Source: Sutcliffiella cohnii
Lineage (GTDB): Bacteria; Bacillota; Bacilli; Bacillales; Bacillaceae_I
Assembly: GCF_002250055.1 (NCBI RefSeq)
Contig: NZ_CP018866.1
Location: 1,790,501-1,854,500 of the forward strand
Direction of reading: 5' to 3'
Length of the DNA: 64,000 nt
The stretch's first letter is position 1. Each line of letters starts with the position of its first letter. The notes under the pieces were generated by a model. That model saw nothing but the letters and a program-made list of their open reading frames with translations, ran no database searches and was not told where the DNA came from. This document shows positions 1-9,491 of this stretch, in pieces. A program made the position numbers and the translations under genes.

Positions 1-1280
1 TTTTAATTGCGGTCTTTTCGCAACATTTCTATTCAGGATTGATTATCATCATAACCGCACCTTTCATTCCGTTATTTATGGCGATTATTGGAATGCATAC
101 GCAGAAAAAATCGGAAGAAAAGCTAGAAAGTTTAAATACGTTTTCTGGTCGATTCCTTGATACGCTTCAAGGGTTAACGAGCTTAAAGCTATTCGGTCGA
201 TCTCACCATTATAAAGAAGTGATTCGATCTAGTTCTCTTCATTTTCGTGATTCAACGATGGACATATTAAAAGTTGCGTTCATGTCTTCTTTAATGCTCG
301 AGTTTATCTCGATGTTAAGTATTGGACTCGTAGCGTTAGAGCTAGGGTTGCGTCTCGTAGTCTTCCAGCAAGTTAGCTTCTTTACAGCATTTTTTATTTT
401 GTTGTTAGTACCTGAATTTTTCCATCTATTAAAAGAACTAGGGAGTGCTTTCCATGCAGGGCGAAGCAGTTCAGGAGCTGCAGCAAAAATAGAAGAGGCG
501 CTTGGAGAGGAAGGGAAAAAGACTTCATGGGGTGTAGAGAAACTTTCTAATAATAGAGTGGAAGTGAAGCTCCAAGGTGTAGGGTTTTCCTATGGGGAAG
601 GTTTTGCTCTCCAAAAAGTAGACTATACTTTTCCATTCATAGGGCAAATTGCAATCGTTGGCCGAAGTGGGGCAGGGAAAACGACTCTTTTACACGTAGT
701 AGCAGGTTTATTGCAACCTACGGAAGGTGATGTGGTCGTTAACGGTAAAAATAGAAACGATTATGAAGAGAAAGAATGGTTTCAACACGTTAGTTACATT
801 ACGCAACATCCGTACCTTTTTTCTGGCTCTATTGCAGAAAATATTGCTCTCGGACTAAAGGTAAATGATTCGGATATGGAAGAAGCAATTAAAAAAGCGA
901 ATATTACAGAACTTGTTGAATCATTGCCAGATGGAGTAAACACGGTGATTGGTGAAGGTGGTCGAGGTCTTTCTGGCGGAGAAAAACAACGGATTGCTTT
1001 AGCACGAGCTTTCTTAAAGAAACCATCTATTATCCTTTTTGACGAACCTACATCAGGGCTTGATTTAATGACTGAAAAATTATTACAGCAATCGATTAGA
1101 GAAATGGCGAAACATGCACTTGTCATTACAGTTGCTCATCGATTACAAACGATAAAAAGTGCGGACCAGATTCTATTTGTACAAAATGGAGAAATAGCTG
1201 CGATCGGTACTGATGAACAATTAAGAACTAGTGTAATAGGTTACGAACAATTATTTAAAAAAGGAGGGGAAGTGCAGTGA
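1..1280 (+). CDS. cydD: ABC exporter CydD subunit, 5'-truncated by the window edge
   Basis: The reading frame is open from base 3 with no start, so the N-terminal membrane part lies outside the window. What remains is the end of a type I ABC exporter transmembrane domain followed by a full ATPase domain: Walker A GRSGAGKTT, signature LSGGEKQR, Walker B IILFDEPTSG and the H-loop histidine in TVAHR. The partner half-transporter follows with a 4-bp overlap. The CydDC heterodimer is known to export or handle cysteine and glutathione at the cytoplasmic membrane and is required for cytochrome bd assembly. In Bacillus the pair normally follows cydAB, which would lie to the left. The family call rests on the ATPase motifs and the paired arrangement; other paired exporters would look similar. 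Confidence 0.85.
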   Translation, partial: LIAVFSQHFYSGLIIIITAPFIPLFMAIIGMHTQKKSEEKLESLNTFSGRFLDTLQGLTSLKLFGRSHHYKEVIRSSSLHFRDSTMDILKVAFMSSLMLEFISMLSIGLVALELGLRLVVFQQVSFFTAFFILLLVPEFFHLLKELGSAFHAGRSSSGAAAKIEEALGEEGKKTSWGVEKLSNNRVEVKLQGVGFSYGEGFALQKVDYTFPFIGQIAIVGRSGAGKTTLLHVVAGLLQPTEGDVVVNGKNRNDYEEKEWFQHVSYITQHPYLFSGSIAENIALGLKVNDSDMEEAIKKANITELVESLPDGVNTVIGEGGRGLSGGEKQRIALARAFLKKPSIILFDEPTSGLDLMTEKLLQQSIREMAKHALVITVAHRLQTIKSADQILFVQNGEIAAIGTDEQLRTSVIGYEQLFKKGGEVQ

Positions 1281-2986
1281 AAGAATTAACCCGTATTATT
1301 TCTGTTCTTTTAAAAGAGAAAAGAGATGTCGTTTTATCCGTTCTGTTCGGTTATTTAGCAGGAATAGCTGCTGTCTCTTTGTTCGCGGCGAACGGATTTT
1401 TAATTTCTCAAGCTGCACTTGAACCACCTTTATACGTATTAATTGGGATGGTTGCGGTGGTGAAAATTGGAAGCATCATTCGTGCGACAAGTCGTTATGG
1501 AGAGCGCCTTTTTTCCCATCGTGCAACATTTACGATGTTAAGTGACTTACGTGTTTATTTTTATGAGCGTATTGAAAAAATGGCACCTAGCAAAATTCAG
1601 CAGTTTAGAAGTGGTGACTTACTCGCACGTATCGTTGGAGATGTGGAAAGCTTGCAAAACTTCTTTTTACGAGTCGTCTACCCACCTATATTAATGGTAA
1701 CTGTCTTTTTAACGACGTTACTTTTTCTTTCTTTTTATTCGATAGAAGTTGTTATTCTGTTAACAGTTGGGTTAATCGTCACAGGTTTTGTTATCCCGGC
1801 GTGGTTTGCGAAAAAACAGAGAGCATTAAGTGGAGGAATAAGGGAAGAACGTGCAAAATTTTCAACGGAAGTTACGGAGTGGTTTCAAGGGTTCCGAGAG
1901 TTGAAAATTCACCAGCAATTAGAGAAGAAAGAAGAACAGTTAATTGCAGCCTCCGATGCTTATGTAGAAGAACATAGAAAGTCCGAATCTGAGGTGAATA
2001 AAAACCATTCTATTAATTTAGGAGCATCGTTTGTTATTTTATGGTCTGTTTTAGCTGTTGGTGGTTATTTAGTTGCTAGTAATCAGTTAGATGGTATCTT
2101 CTTAGCAATGATCGTGATGATTAGTTTAAACGTATTTGAACACTCTACTCCGATGGCCGCTTTTCCAGTGTATTACGAGGAAAGTGAGAGAGCGGCAAGC
2201 CGATTGCAGGATGTTGTGTCAGAAGATAAAAGTGACAAAGAGAATACGGTTGACTTACCAAAAGGACCACTGTCTATTACGTTGGATCATGTTCACTTTC
2301 GTTTTCCAGGAGAACTACGTGAAACGATTCGTGGAGTATCCCTGGACATTAAAGCAGGCTCAAAAGTGGCAATTGTTGGTGCCAGTGGTTCTGGTAAATC
2401 AACATTGCTAAAACTTTTATTAAAAATGTATCAAATAAATGAAGGCTCCTTTCGTATTAGCGGTGTGCCAATTGAAAACATTCAAGCAGAAAATATTTGG
2501 GCAAGTACAAAAGTTATTTTACAAGAAAATCAATTTTTTTCAGGAACGATAAAAGATAATTTATTGGCAGCAGAAGAAATGCATGATGAAGAAGTCGCGT
2601 TTTTACTAGAAAAAGTGGAACTTTCTCATTTTAGTCCAACTGATCCTGTTTTAGAAAAAGGAGAAAACTTATCTGGCGGAGAAAAGCAAAGACTTGCAAT
2701 GGCGCGTGCACTAGTAAAGAGTGGGAACCTTTGGTTGCTAGATGAACCAACTTCTTCCTTGGACGGTTGGACGGAGCAACGAATGTATCGCCTATTAGAG
2801 GAACACGCAAAAAGTGACACAGTTATTCTAGTAAGTCATCGTCTCACAGGTCTTGAAAAAATGGATCAGATTATCGTCATGGACCACGGAAAAATAATAG
2901 AAAATGGTTCGTTTGAAGAGTTAATGGTGGCTAATGGGTACTTTTACGAATTAAAAGAACTAGAGAAAAATATAGTTGAATTGTAG
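1277..2986 (+). CDS. cydC: ABC exporter CydC subunit
   Basis: A complete 569-residue half-transporter. Six hydrophobic spans fill about residues 15-290, and the ATPase domain runs from about 340 to the end with Walker A GASGSGKST, signature LSGGEKQR and Walker B LWLLDEPTSS. The GTG start overlaps the end of cydD by four bases (GTGA), so the two are translationally coupled. It forms the second half of the CydDC thiol exporter that supports cytochrome bd maturation. A terminator hairpin directly follows, so this is the last gene of the operon. Length and order match the Bacillus cyd operon. Confidence 0.88.
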   Translation: MKELTRIISVLLKEKRDVVLSVLFGYLAGIAAVSLFAANGFLISQAALEPPLYVLIGMVAVVKIGSIIRATSRYGERLFSHRATFTMLSDLRVYFYERIEKMAPSKIQQFRSGDLLARIVGDVESLQNFFLRVVYPPILMVTVFLTTLLFLSFYSIEVVILLTVGLIVTGFVIPAWFAKKQRALSGGIREERAKFSTEVTEWFQGFRELKIHQQLEKKEEQLIAASDAYVEEHRKSESEVNKNHSINLGASFVILWSVLAVGGYLVASNQLDGIFLAMIVMISLNVFEHSTPMAAFPVYYEESERAASRLQDVVSEDKSDKENTVDLPKGPLSITLDHVHFRFPGELRETIRGVSLDIKAGSKVAIVGASGSGKSTLLKLLLKMYQINEGSFRISGVPIENIQAENIWASTKVILQENQFFSGTIKDNLLAAEEMHDEEVAFLLEKVELSHFSPTDPVLEKGENLSGGEKQRLAMARALVKSGNLWLLDEPTSSLDGWTEQRMYRLLEEHAKSDTVILVSHRLTGLEKMDQIIVMDHGKIIENGSFEELMVANGYFYELKELEKNIVEL

Positions 2987-2992
2987 CAGACA

Positions 2993-3030
2993 GAGTACGA
3001 AATCTACTGAAGATTTTGTACTCTTTTTTT
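2993..3030 (+). terminator. Intrinsic terminator of the cyd operon
   Basis: A 13-bp stem (GAGTACGAAATCT pairing with AGATTTTGTACTC through one G-U pair) with a 4-5 nt loop, followed by a run of T. It starts a few bases after the cydC stop. Confidence 0.9.
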
Positions 3031-3045
3031 AAGTGAATATGTTAA

Positions 3046-3168
3046 AGTAGAATCATATCAGAAGATTCTAATGATCTCTCTAATGAGGTAAATGAGTTTA
3101 TGAACCAACATCCTGCATTAGCATATAAAGTCTACCGATTTTCATTTAGTACGGTTCCTACTATTTAG
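3046..3168 (+). pseudogene. Possible gene remnant without a start codon
   Basis: The roughly 290 bases between cydC and the next gene contain a 40-codon open frame without a usable start or ribosome binding site near its beginning. Its middle reads NEVNEFMNQHP and then KVYRFSFST. This loosely recalls the small Cse60-type sporulation proteins (an amphipathic helix followed by a beta strand), but the match is too weak to name it. It may be a decayed gene or chance. No other feature is visible in this gap apart from the terminator at its left end. Confidence 0.2.
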
Positions 3169-3278
3169 GCGGAAAGATTGGAGAAACAATCGCAATCTTA
3201 CAAATAACTTGTTTTGAAGTACAGCTTTTCGTCCATCCTTATAGGTGGAATACATAATTAAAAGGGAGTGTTTACAAG

Positions 3279-3695
3279 ATGGGTGTAAATGTTTATTTAA
3301 CGTTTCAAGGTAATTGTCGTGAGGCTGTAGAATTTTATGCTGAAGCCTTTCAAACAGAGGCACAAATTATGACATTTGGGGAAGCACCTCCGAATCCGGA
3401 GTTTCCGCTTCCAGAAGAGGCAAAAGATTTAATTATGCATGCGAGACTGATAGTAGAAGGTAGTCCTATTATGTTTTCTGACAATTTCCCGGGCTCACCG
3501 CACGTAGAAGGGAACAACATTACGTTAGCAGTCATTAGTGATGACCGTGAAAAAATCGAGTCTTACTTTCATAAGTTAAAAGAAGGCGGAAAAGTTGGCA
3601 TGGAGCTTCAAGAAACGTTTTGGAGCAAATGTTACGGTTCAATTACAGATAAGTTTGGGATTGGCTGGCAAGTTAGTTATCAAGAAGAGGAATAA
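3279..3695 (+). CDS. VOC-family protein, PhnB/YjdN-like
   Basis: A 138-residue single-domain protein of the vicinal oxygen chelate fold, of the PhnB (3-demethylubiquinone-9 methyltransferase-like) type. It opens with the typical beta strand and helix VYLTFQGNCREAVEFYAEAF and ends with DKFGIGWQVSY, the usual family ending. The ATG is preceded by AAAAGGGAGTG at a good distance. Substrate cannot be told from sequence, since these small proteins cover bleomycin-type binding, glyoxalase-like and unknown activities. It stands alone, with a terminator on its right. Confidence 0.8.
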   Translation: MGVNVYLTFQGNCREAVEFYAEAFQTEAQIMTFGEAPPNPEFPLPEEAKDLIMHARLIVEGSPIMFSDNFPGSPHVEGNNITLAVISDDREKIESYFHKLKEGGKVGMELQETFWSKCYGSITDKFGIGWQVSYQEEE

Positions 3696-3701
3696 GCGGA
3701 A

Positions 3702-3734
3702 GAAGAGGCGTTCCAAATTCGGAGCGCCTCTTGT
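3702..3734 (+). terminator. Terminator of the VOC gene
   Basis: The 12-bp inverted repeat AAGAGGCGTTCC / GGAGCGCCTCTT with a 6-nt loop sits between the convergent VOC gene and the minus-strand membrane gene. The T-rich tail after it is short and broken. Confidence 0.75.
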
Positions 3735-3743
3735 TGTTCAATC

Positions 3744-4289
3744 TTAAGGCCATTTTTTAAATTGGCGAAGATGTACTAAAAATATGATCATGATAACAAA
3801 CGTTATGACATTTAAAAAAATGATTAGACCCGTTAAAGTACTACTATAAAAATTCATCCCAAATGTTTGTAATATTGTTAACAAGACGAATAGTGATGTA
3901 TAAACTTTCAATAGATTGGAGGTTCCTCTATACAATAAATCAGATTCAAGCTTTTTGGCGAGCTCTAGCATTACTTGGAACGTATAAAAGATTAATATAA
4001 ACTGCACTATTTCTAATAAAAAGGAGTAAGTACTCCAAAATGTAAATACTTGCTTTTTTATTTCGTTTTGGGCAATAAATATAGTTGGTACAGAAAAGAA
4101 AATAAGTGCTAATGCAAATCCTCTCGCTTTTTCTACGTGGATAGTAGGATATTTAGAAACAATAATTCCTAGTCCGGTGTAAATCAATATGTATCCAATT
4201 GGATCAGGTAAAATATCGATAAAAACTAGATGAATTTCTATAAACACAAATAGAAATCCCCAAAACAATTTTCCAAATCCTTCATTCAT
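3744..4289 (-). CDS. Integral membrane protein of unknown function
   Basis: A 181-residue protein with about five hydrophobic spans starting near residue 8, and short basic cytoplasmic segments such as YPTIHVEKAR and LRQFKKWP at the end. I do not recognise a named family. It lies 11 bp downstream of another minus-strand gene for a membrane-anchored protein, so the two are probably co-transcribed. No catalytic motif is visible. It is likely a genuine gene, given its length, start and operon position. Confidence 0.65.
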   Translation of the reverse strand: MNEGFGKLFWGFLFVFIEIHLVFIDILPDPIGYILIYTGLGIIVSKYPTIHVEKARGFALALIFFSVPTIFIAQNEIKKQVFTFWSTYSFLLEIVQFILIFYTFQVMLELAKKLESDLLYRGTSNLLKVYTSLFVLLTILQTFGMNFYSSTLTGLIIFLNVITFVIMIIFLVHLRQFKKWP

Positions 4290-4300
4290 ATATTCAACAC

Positions 4301-5233
4301 CTACTTATCTTTTTTAATTAACTCATTAATTTGTTCTTGATCCCAGTACGGTCGGTCGTATATATAAATAGGGAAGTTAAAACTGTTACCAGACTCAGTT
4401 TCTCCCACCACTTCGATGGAGAATTCTAAGTAACTTGGAAAATCTTGATTAGTTATTGTCGTAATATTAGCCCAGTAACCTTCGTCTATCGATATGGGCA
4501 TATTAGATTCCGTTAATGGAACCCCTGGTAGTTGATTCCATGTTTGGTCAGCTAAATCGCTAAAGTGGTGAGAGTTCCATTTTCGGTATGCTTCTAATAC
4601 TCTCTCGTGATCGGTATCGATTTTCATATTAATTTTGTTTCCAAGTAATTCGTCGAAAGAACTCACCACATTATCAATTCGTAATGTTTCCAAAGCGATA
4701 AAATAGTTTTCTTGTTTATGATCACTACTACCTGCACTCAAACGCTGATCAACAATATTTGTGTAGTTTCTTTCCTTTATAGGGTGTATCTTTATTTCCC
4801 CGATATTAACTGTTTGAGTCGTTCCATCTGATAGGTGTACGGTTACTTCTTGAAAAGAAAAACTAGGATTATTCATTACAATCTCCGAATCCAACCTAAC
4901 AGTAAGAGTAGATGTCATTAAATAATGGTGAGTAAATTGTTGTTCATAAGAAATTTGATTAGAATGATGCCAAAAACCGAAATTTTCATTTGCAGTGTAA
5001 GCATGAAATGAATCGTCAACCCTTACACTTGTAATGGTAACTGGATTATGTTTATTAACTAAGTAATATAACGAAAACCTTACTTCTGGATCTTCTTCCA
5101 TATATTCTTTTACATAATAATGTTTCATGAAAACTGGTTCATTTATTTGTTTTGATTGGAAAAATAAATAGTTCCCGACGGCACTAATGAATATAAGTAT
5201 AATGAACAGCCATAAATATCTTTCTTTTATCAT
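4301..5233 (-). CDS. Membrane-anchored extracytoplasmic protein of unknown function
   Basis: A 310-residue protein with one N-terminal transmembrane segment (about residues 8-26, LWLFIILIFISAVGNYLFF) and a polar, beta-strand-rich remainder predicted outside the cell. There is no lipobox cysteine and no recognisable domain. The ATG follows AAGGGGGG at good spacing. It lies directly upstream of the five-span membrane protein gene, which suggests the two proteins act together at the membrane. Function unknown. Confidence 0.65.
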   Translation of the reverse strand: MIKERYLWLFIILIFISAVGNYLFFQSKQINEPVFMKHYYVKEYMEEDPEVRFSLYYLVNKHNPVTITSVRVDDSFHAYTANENFGFWHHSNQISYEQQFTHHYLMTSTLTVRLDSEIVMNNPSFSFQEVTVHLSDGTTQTVNIGEIKIHPIKERNYTNIVDQRLSAGSSDHKQENYFIALETLRIDNVVSSFDELLGNKINMKIDTDHERVLEAYRKWNSHHFSDLADQTWNQLPGVPLTESNMPISIDEGYWANITTITNQDFPSYLEFSIEVVGETESGNSFNFPIYIYDRPYWDQEQINELIKKDK

Positions 5234-5280
5234 ATAAAACCCCCCTTAACAACATAACATGGAATTAGCGAAAGTTCTGC

Positions 5281-5330
5281 AAAAAAATAGCAAACCTACC
5301 TCTATACGGTAGAGATAAGTTTGCTATTTC
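5281..5330 (-). terminator. Terminator of the TetR gene
   Basis: On the minus strand AAATAGCAAAC and GTTTGCTATTT form a stem around an inner stem-loop (TCTACC / GGTAGA), followed by a run of seven T. It overlaps the end of the TetR coding region. Confidence 0.85.
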
Positions 5331-6193
5331 TTTATTAAGTTATTTATTTTATTTATATATTTTTCGAATGAAGGATATTCTTGAAAATTTGAAAGTATTC
5401 CAGAGATAACCGGTTTTCGAGGATGTTCCCGTTTAAATTCTTCTTCAATGACTTCAAGGCTAATGAGAAAGCTTTCATTATCATCATAATTATCTACTTC
5501 TTTTCTCATCGCTTTTAAAAGATCCTCTATACTTTCATCTTTTGTTTGAAAAAAATTCGTTTTAAACTTTGACATGGCTAAGTTTATTTTTTCTTCTTCT
5601 ATTAATGGGGCGGGAGAATCCCGTAAAAATCCTTCGACAATATAATCTGTTCGTTGTAGAAGAGAGGATACTAGTTTTTCCACATTAATAGACGATTCTT
5701 CGAAAAAGATGATTTTTAAGTATGCTTGGAACAACCCGTCAAAACTAATCGTTAAGTCCCAAAGGTAATCGTGAACTTTTTCCCCATAGATTGCTTGCAA
5801 GTTCGTATAAATAAATAGATGATTTTCCATGACCATTTGGTAAAGGAATTCTTTCACTTCTTCTGTTTTAGGTAATGCCTGTTCCCTCGTTTGCATAATA
5901 ATGAATTCACGATGTGAGAGAAAGGACTTAATAAGTTCGGTTAACACTAGCTGAAATTTCTCACGCGGTGGTAAGTTCATTTCATCGATTTTAGCAAAAT
6001 TGTGTTTAATATCCTCGTAGTAATATTTAAAAATGGAAAGTAATAGCTCGTCCTTCGATTTGAAGTGTAAATAAAACGCACCTTTAGAAATTCCACTTTC
6101 GGTTGCGATTTCTTGAATAGAAGTGGCAGAAACCCCTTTTTGAGCGAATAATTTTATTCCAGCTTTTATAATTAATTCTTTTTTATCTTTCAA
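5324..6193 (-). CDS. TetR/AcrR-family repressor, probable regulator of the adjacent RND pump
   Basis: The N-terminal 50 residues are a standard TetR DNA-binding domain (KAGIKLFAQKGVSATSIQEI, then SGISKGAFYLHFKSKDELL). The ligand-binding part is helical and unusually long: the protein has 289 residues, where most family members have about 190-220, and the extra roughly 80 residues at the C-terminus are charged. Translation starts at TTG, seven bases after AGGAGATG. It is transcribed divergently from the RND efflux gene, and the shared intergenic region contains two palindromic boxes inside the two promoters. It is therefore very likely an autoregulating repressor of the pump. The inducing ligand is unknown. 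Confidence 0.88.
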   Translation of the reverse strand: MKDKKELIIKAGIKLFAQKGVSATSIQEIATESGISKGAFYLHFKSKDELLLSIFKYYYEDIKHNFAKIDEMNLPPREKFQLVLTELIKSFLSHREFIIMQTREQALPKTEEVKEFLYQMVMENHLFIYTNLQAIYGEKVHDYLWDLTISFDGLFQAYLKIIFFEESSINVEKLVSSLLQRTDYIVEGFLRDSPAPLIEEEKINLAMSKFKTNFFQTKDESIEDLLKAMRKEVDNYDDNESFLISLEVIEEEFKREHPRKPVISGILSNFQEYPSFEKYINKINNLIKK

Positions 6194-6226
6194 CAGTAAT
6201 ACATCTCCTGATACATACTATATTGG

Positions 6227-6282
6227 TTGACTTATGACTAGGTGGTCAGTTATATTATATCTTGTGATGACTAGGTAGTCAA
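6227..6282. promoter_or_regulatory. Divergent overlapping promoters with two TetR operator boxes
   Basis: Rightward promoter for the pump: TTGACT at 6227-6232, an 18-bp spacer, TATATT at 6251-6256. Leftward promoter for the repressor: TTGACT at 6282-6277, a 17-bp spacer, TATAAT at 6259-6254. The two -10 elements overlap. Two boxes, TGACTAGGTGGTCA (6235-6248) and the near-perfect palindrome TGACTAGGTAGTCA (6268-6281), lie one in each spacer, 33 bp apart centre to centre. This is the expected layout for one repressor controlling both directions. Binding itself is inferred. Confidence 0.85.
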
Positions 6283-6336
6283 TTGACCAATTGAACGTAA
6301 TCAAAACATCTTAAGTATTAAGGGAGAGAAAATATA

Positions 6337-9300
6337 GTGAAAATACCAAAGTTTGCCGTCAAAAGACCAGTAACAACTATCATGATGATGTTACTAGTGC
6401 TTTTATTAGGTTTCACATCATTAACAGGATTGAAACTAGATTTAATGCCAAATATAAACCCACCTGTCGTAGCGGTTATGACTACATATCCAGGTGCAGG
6501 TCCAGAAGAAGTAGCCGAAATGGTTACGAAACCGTTGGAGGAAGTCATTGGGACTAGTTCTGGATTAAGTATGTTGCAGTCTAGAAGTAGTTCGAATTCG
6601 TCTTTAATTATCGCCCAATACGAATGGGGTGCAGATATATCGGAAGTTCGAGAGGATTTAAGTACAACGATTGGTCTCGTGCAACTTCCTGACGGTGTAG
6701 AACGTCCGATGCTTGTAAAGTTCGACCCAACGATGATGCCGATCATGCAATTTGCAATTACTAGTGGAGAAGACTTAACTAAACTACAAGAACTAGTCGA
6801 TGAAGTGGTCGTTCCGCAATTACAGAATATTGACGGTGTTGCAAGTGTAAGTGTTGTTGGTGGATTTGAAGAGGAAATAAGTGTTCGTTTAGATGAAGAA
6901 AAGCTTATAGAAAATGGGTTATCACAAGAACAAATAGTACAGCTCATTCAAGCTAATAATTTAACGTTTCCTGGTGGAATGATTGAAGAAAATGGCGAAA
7001 AGTTAAGCTTACGTGTGTTAGCAAAAGTGGAATCAATCGATATGCTTAAAGATTTACCTGTAAGCATTCAGCCGAGTGAAACGGAACTAGAAGTTGTTCG
7101 GTTGGAAGATGTAGCAGTAGTTGAGCTTGCACCAGTCGATTCTTCATCAGTTGCAAGATTAAATGGTGCGGAAAGTTTACTAATTAGTGTTCAGAAGGAA
7201 GGTACAGCAAACACAGTTCAAGTTTCAAATCGTGTTCAAGATAGAATTGAAAGTTTACAAGAAAACCATTCTGAAATAAATATTTCAGTTGCAATGGATC
7301 AGGGAGATATTATTAACCAATCTGTTTCTAACGTATCTCTTGCGCTAATTTTTGGAGGTATTTTTGCAGTAGCAGTTATTCTTCTATTTTTACGTTCCAT
7401 TCGCTCAACCATTATTGTTGGGATTGCGATTCCGTTTTCAGTAATTGCAACGTTCGTTTTAATGTATTTCTCCGGTATGTCTTTAAATATCATGTCGCTT
7501 GGAGGATTAGCGTTAGGGGTTGGGATGTTAGTAGATAACGCGATTGTTGTTATTGAAAATATTTATCGTCACTTAGCGAACGGTTCTTCGAGAAAAGAAG
7601 CGGCAATTAACGGAGCGAGTGAGGTAGGCGGTGCCATTACGGCTTCTACTTTAACAACGTTAGCGGTGTTTTTACCAATTGTTTTCGTAGGAGGAATGGT
7701 TGGAGATTTATTTAAAGAGCTTTCCTTAACAGTAGCTTTCTCATTAATTTCCTCTCTAATAGTAGCATTAACGGTCGTTCCAACGTTAGCTGGATTATTA
7801 CTGAAAAAAGAAAAAGTGAAAAAACCGCGAGAGTATAAATGGTATCAAACCATTATTAAATGGGTGTTGAGTCACCGACTAATTACATTATTGGTTGCAG
7901 GGGTTATTTTAATAGGGTCTTTAGCACTAACTCCAAAAATCGGAACAGAATTTATGCCTTCCCAAGATGAAGGAATATATCGAGTTGATGTAGAGCTTCC
8001 GATGGGGGCAACATTTGAAAGAACGATGGAAGTAATCGAAAGACTAGAAACAGTTATTTTAGAAGATAGTGATACGGATTTAGTTACGGCATCCATCGGT
8101 AATTCTGATCCGATGATGGCGGCAGTTTTAGGCAGTGGAGAAAATGAAGGTTCTTTAACAGTAACGTTAGTATCTGGTGACGAAAGAAATCGATCTACAT
8201 TTGAAGTAGTAAATGATTTAGAAGAAGTTATTGCAGATTGGAATGAGGACGCAGAAATTTCTGTAAGTGTGTCGAATTCAATGGAGGCGATGGCTGGGGC
8301 ACCAAATATGATTGAAATTGTTCTTCTAGGTGATTCTAAAGAGCAATTAGAAGAGTACTCTAGTGAATTAGCAAGCCGCCTATCCGAGTATGAACAGTTT
8401 AAAACTGTGACGGATTCAGTCGAGGATGGTAAACCTGAGTTCCAATACATCGTTGATAAAGATGAGGCATTTAAATATGGATTAACTTCCTATCAAGTTG
8501 CGTCCTTCATTAATCAGTCATTACAAGGGCAAATTGCAGCAACCATATTTGATACGCAAGTTCGCGTTTCTGTGAACGATATTTCCAATTCAAAAGAAGC
8601 AATTGAAGAATTAATCATTTCAACACCAACAGGTCAACAAGTAGAATTAAAAGATATTGGTGAAGTAGTACGTGGAGAAGGACCGGTAACTGTTGTTCGC
8701 GAAAATCAACAAGATACTATTATCGTATCAGGAAGCTTTGATGGTGCAGACATGGGATCTGTTATGGTTAACGCACAAACTGCTATCAATGAAATGATAG
8801 ACGATTTAAATATTGATACGGAAAGATTTACCATTAAGATGGCTGGTGGAGCGGAGATGATGGATGAGTCATTTGCTCAACTTGGTATAGCGCTTATTTT
8901 AGCAATTATCTTTGTATACATGGTAATGGCTAGTCAGTTCGAGTCATTAAGACAGCCGTTTATTATTATGTTTACTTTACCATTAGCAATCACGGGGGTT
9001 ATATTAGGATTACTGTTAACTGGATATGCTTTCGGTATTACAGCATTCATTGGCATTATCATCCTTGTAGGTATCGTCGTAAACAATGCGATTGTATTTA
9101 TCGACTATACAAACCAACAACGTGCGAAAGGCTTAACTGTACATGAAGCGTTAGTGGAAGCAGGAAAAGCAAGATTACGTCCGATCATTATGACAGCTTT
9201 AACAACGATGCTAGGGTTATTACCATTAGCAATTGGAGTTGGAGAAGGGACTGAAATGCAAGCACCGATGGCGATTGCGGTAATTGGTGGATTGTTTACT

Positions 9301-9396
9301 TCAACCTTATTAACACTTGTTGTAATTCCAGTAATCTACAGTCTAATGGAAAGTCGTAAAGAGAAAAAACAAATGATGAAAGAAAAAGAAGCGTAA
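6337..9396 (+). CDS. RND-family efflux permease, SwrC/AcrB-like
   Basis: A 1019-residue proton-driven exporter with the duplicated RND plan: one transmembrane helix at residues 12-30, a large outer loop, five helices, a second outer loop, then six helices. The two helix-4 type motifs LGVGMLVDNAIVVIENIYRH and LVGIVVNNAIVFIDYTN are visible. Gram-positive members such as B. subtilis SwrC (about 1065 residues) export surfactants and antimicrobials. No membrane-fusion or outer-membrane partner is encoded nearby, as expected in a Gram-positive cell. The GTG start at 6337 follows AAGGGAGAG. It is controlled by the divergent TetR gene. Substrate is not deducible. Confidence 0.92.
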   Translation: MKIPKFAVKRPVTTIMMMLLVLLLGFTSLTGLKLDLMPNINPPVVAVMTTYPGAGPEEVAEMVTKPLEEVIGTSSGLSMLQSRSSSNSSLIIAQYEWGADISEVREDLSTTIGLVQLPDGVERPMLVKFDPTMMPIMQFAITSGEDLTKLQELVDEVVVPQLQNIDGVASVSVVGGFEEEISVRLDEEKLIENGLSQEQIVQLIQANNLTFPGGMIEENGEKLSLRVLAKVESIDMLKDLPVSIQPSETELEVVRLEDVAVVELAPVDSSSVARLNGAESLLISVQKEGTANTVQVSNRVQDRIESLQENHSEINISVAMDQGDIINQSVSNVSLALIFGGIFAVAVILLFLRSIRSTIIVGIAIPFSVIATFVLMYFSGMSLNIMSLGGLALGVGMLVDNAIVVIENIYRHLANGSSRKEAAINGASEVGGAITASTLTTLAVFLPIVFVGGMVGDLFKELSLTVAFSLISSLIVALTVVPTLAGLLLKKEKVKKPREYKWYQTIIKWVLSHRLITLLVAGVILIGSLALTPKIGTEFMPSQDEGIYRVDVELPMGATFERTMEVIERLETVILEDSDTDLVTASIGNSDPMMAAVLGSGENEGSLTVTLVSGDERNRSTFEVVNDLEEVIADWNEDAEISVSVSNSMEAMAGAPNMIEIVLLGDSKEQLEEYSSELASRLSEYEQFKTVTDSVEDGKPEFQYIVDKDEAFKYGLTSYQVASFINQSLQGQIAATIFDTQVRVSVNDISNSKEAIEELIISTPTGQQVELKDIGEVVRGEGPVTVVRENQQDTIIVSGSFDGADMGSVMVNAQTAINEMIDDLNIDTERFTIKMAGGAEMMDESFAQLGIALILAIIFVYMVMASQFESLRQPFIIMFTLPLAITGVILGLLLTGYAFGITAFIGIIILVGIVVNNAIVFIDYTNQQRAKGLTVHEALVEAGKARLRPIIMTALTTMLGLLPLAIGVGEGTEMQAPMAIAVIGGLFTSTLLTLVVIPVIYSLMESRKEKKQMMKEKEA

Positions 9397-9407
9397 TTAT
9401 ATTAAAA

Positions 9408-9443
9408 ATACAGCCAGACCTATTTTAGGTTTGGTTGTATCTT
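9408..9443 (+). terminator. Terminator of the RND gene
   Basis: ATACAGCCAGACCT pairs with AGGTTTGGTTGTAT (two G-U pairs) around a 5-nt loop and is followed by a T-containing tail just after the RND stop. Confidence 0.8.
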
Positions 9444-9491
9444 ATTAAAATAGCCGAAAAAAAGTTTTTCGTAATTTTTTTAAAAAGAAGT

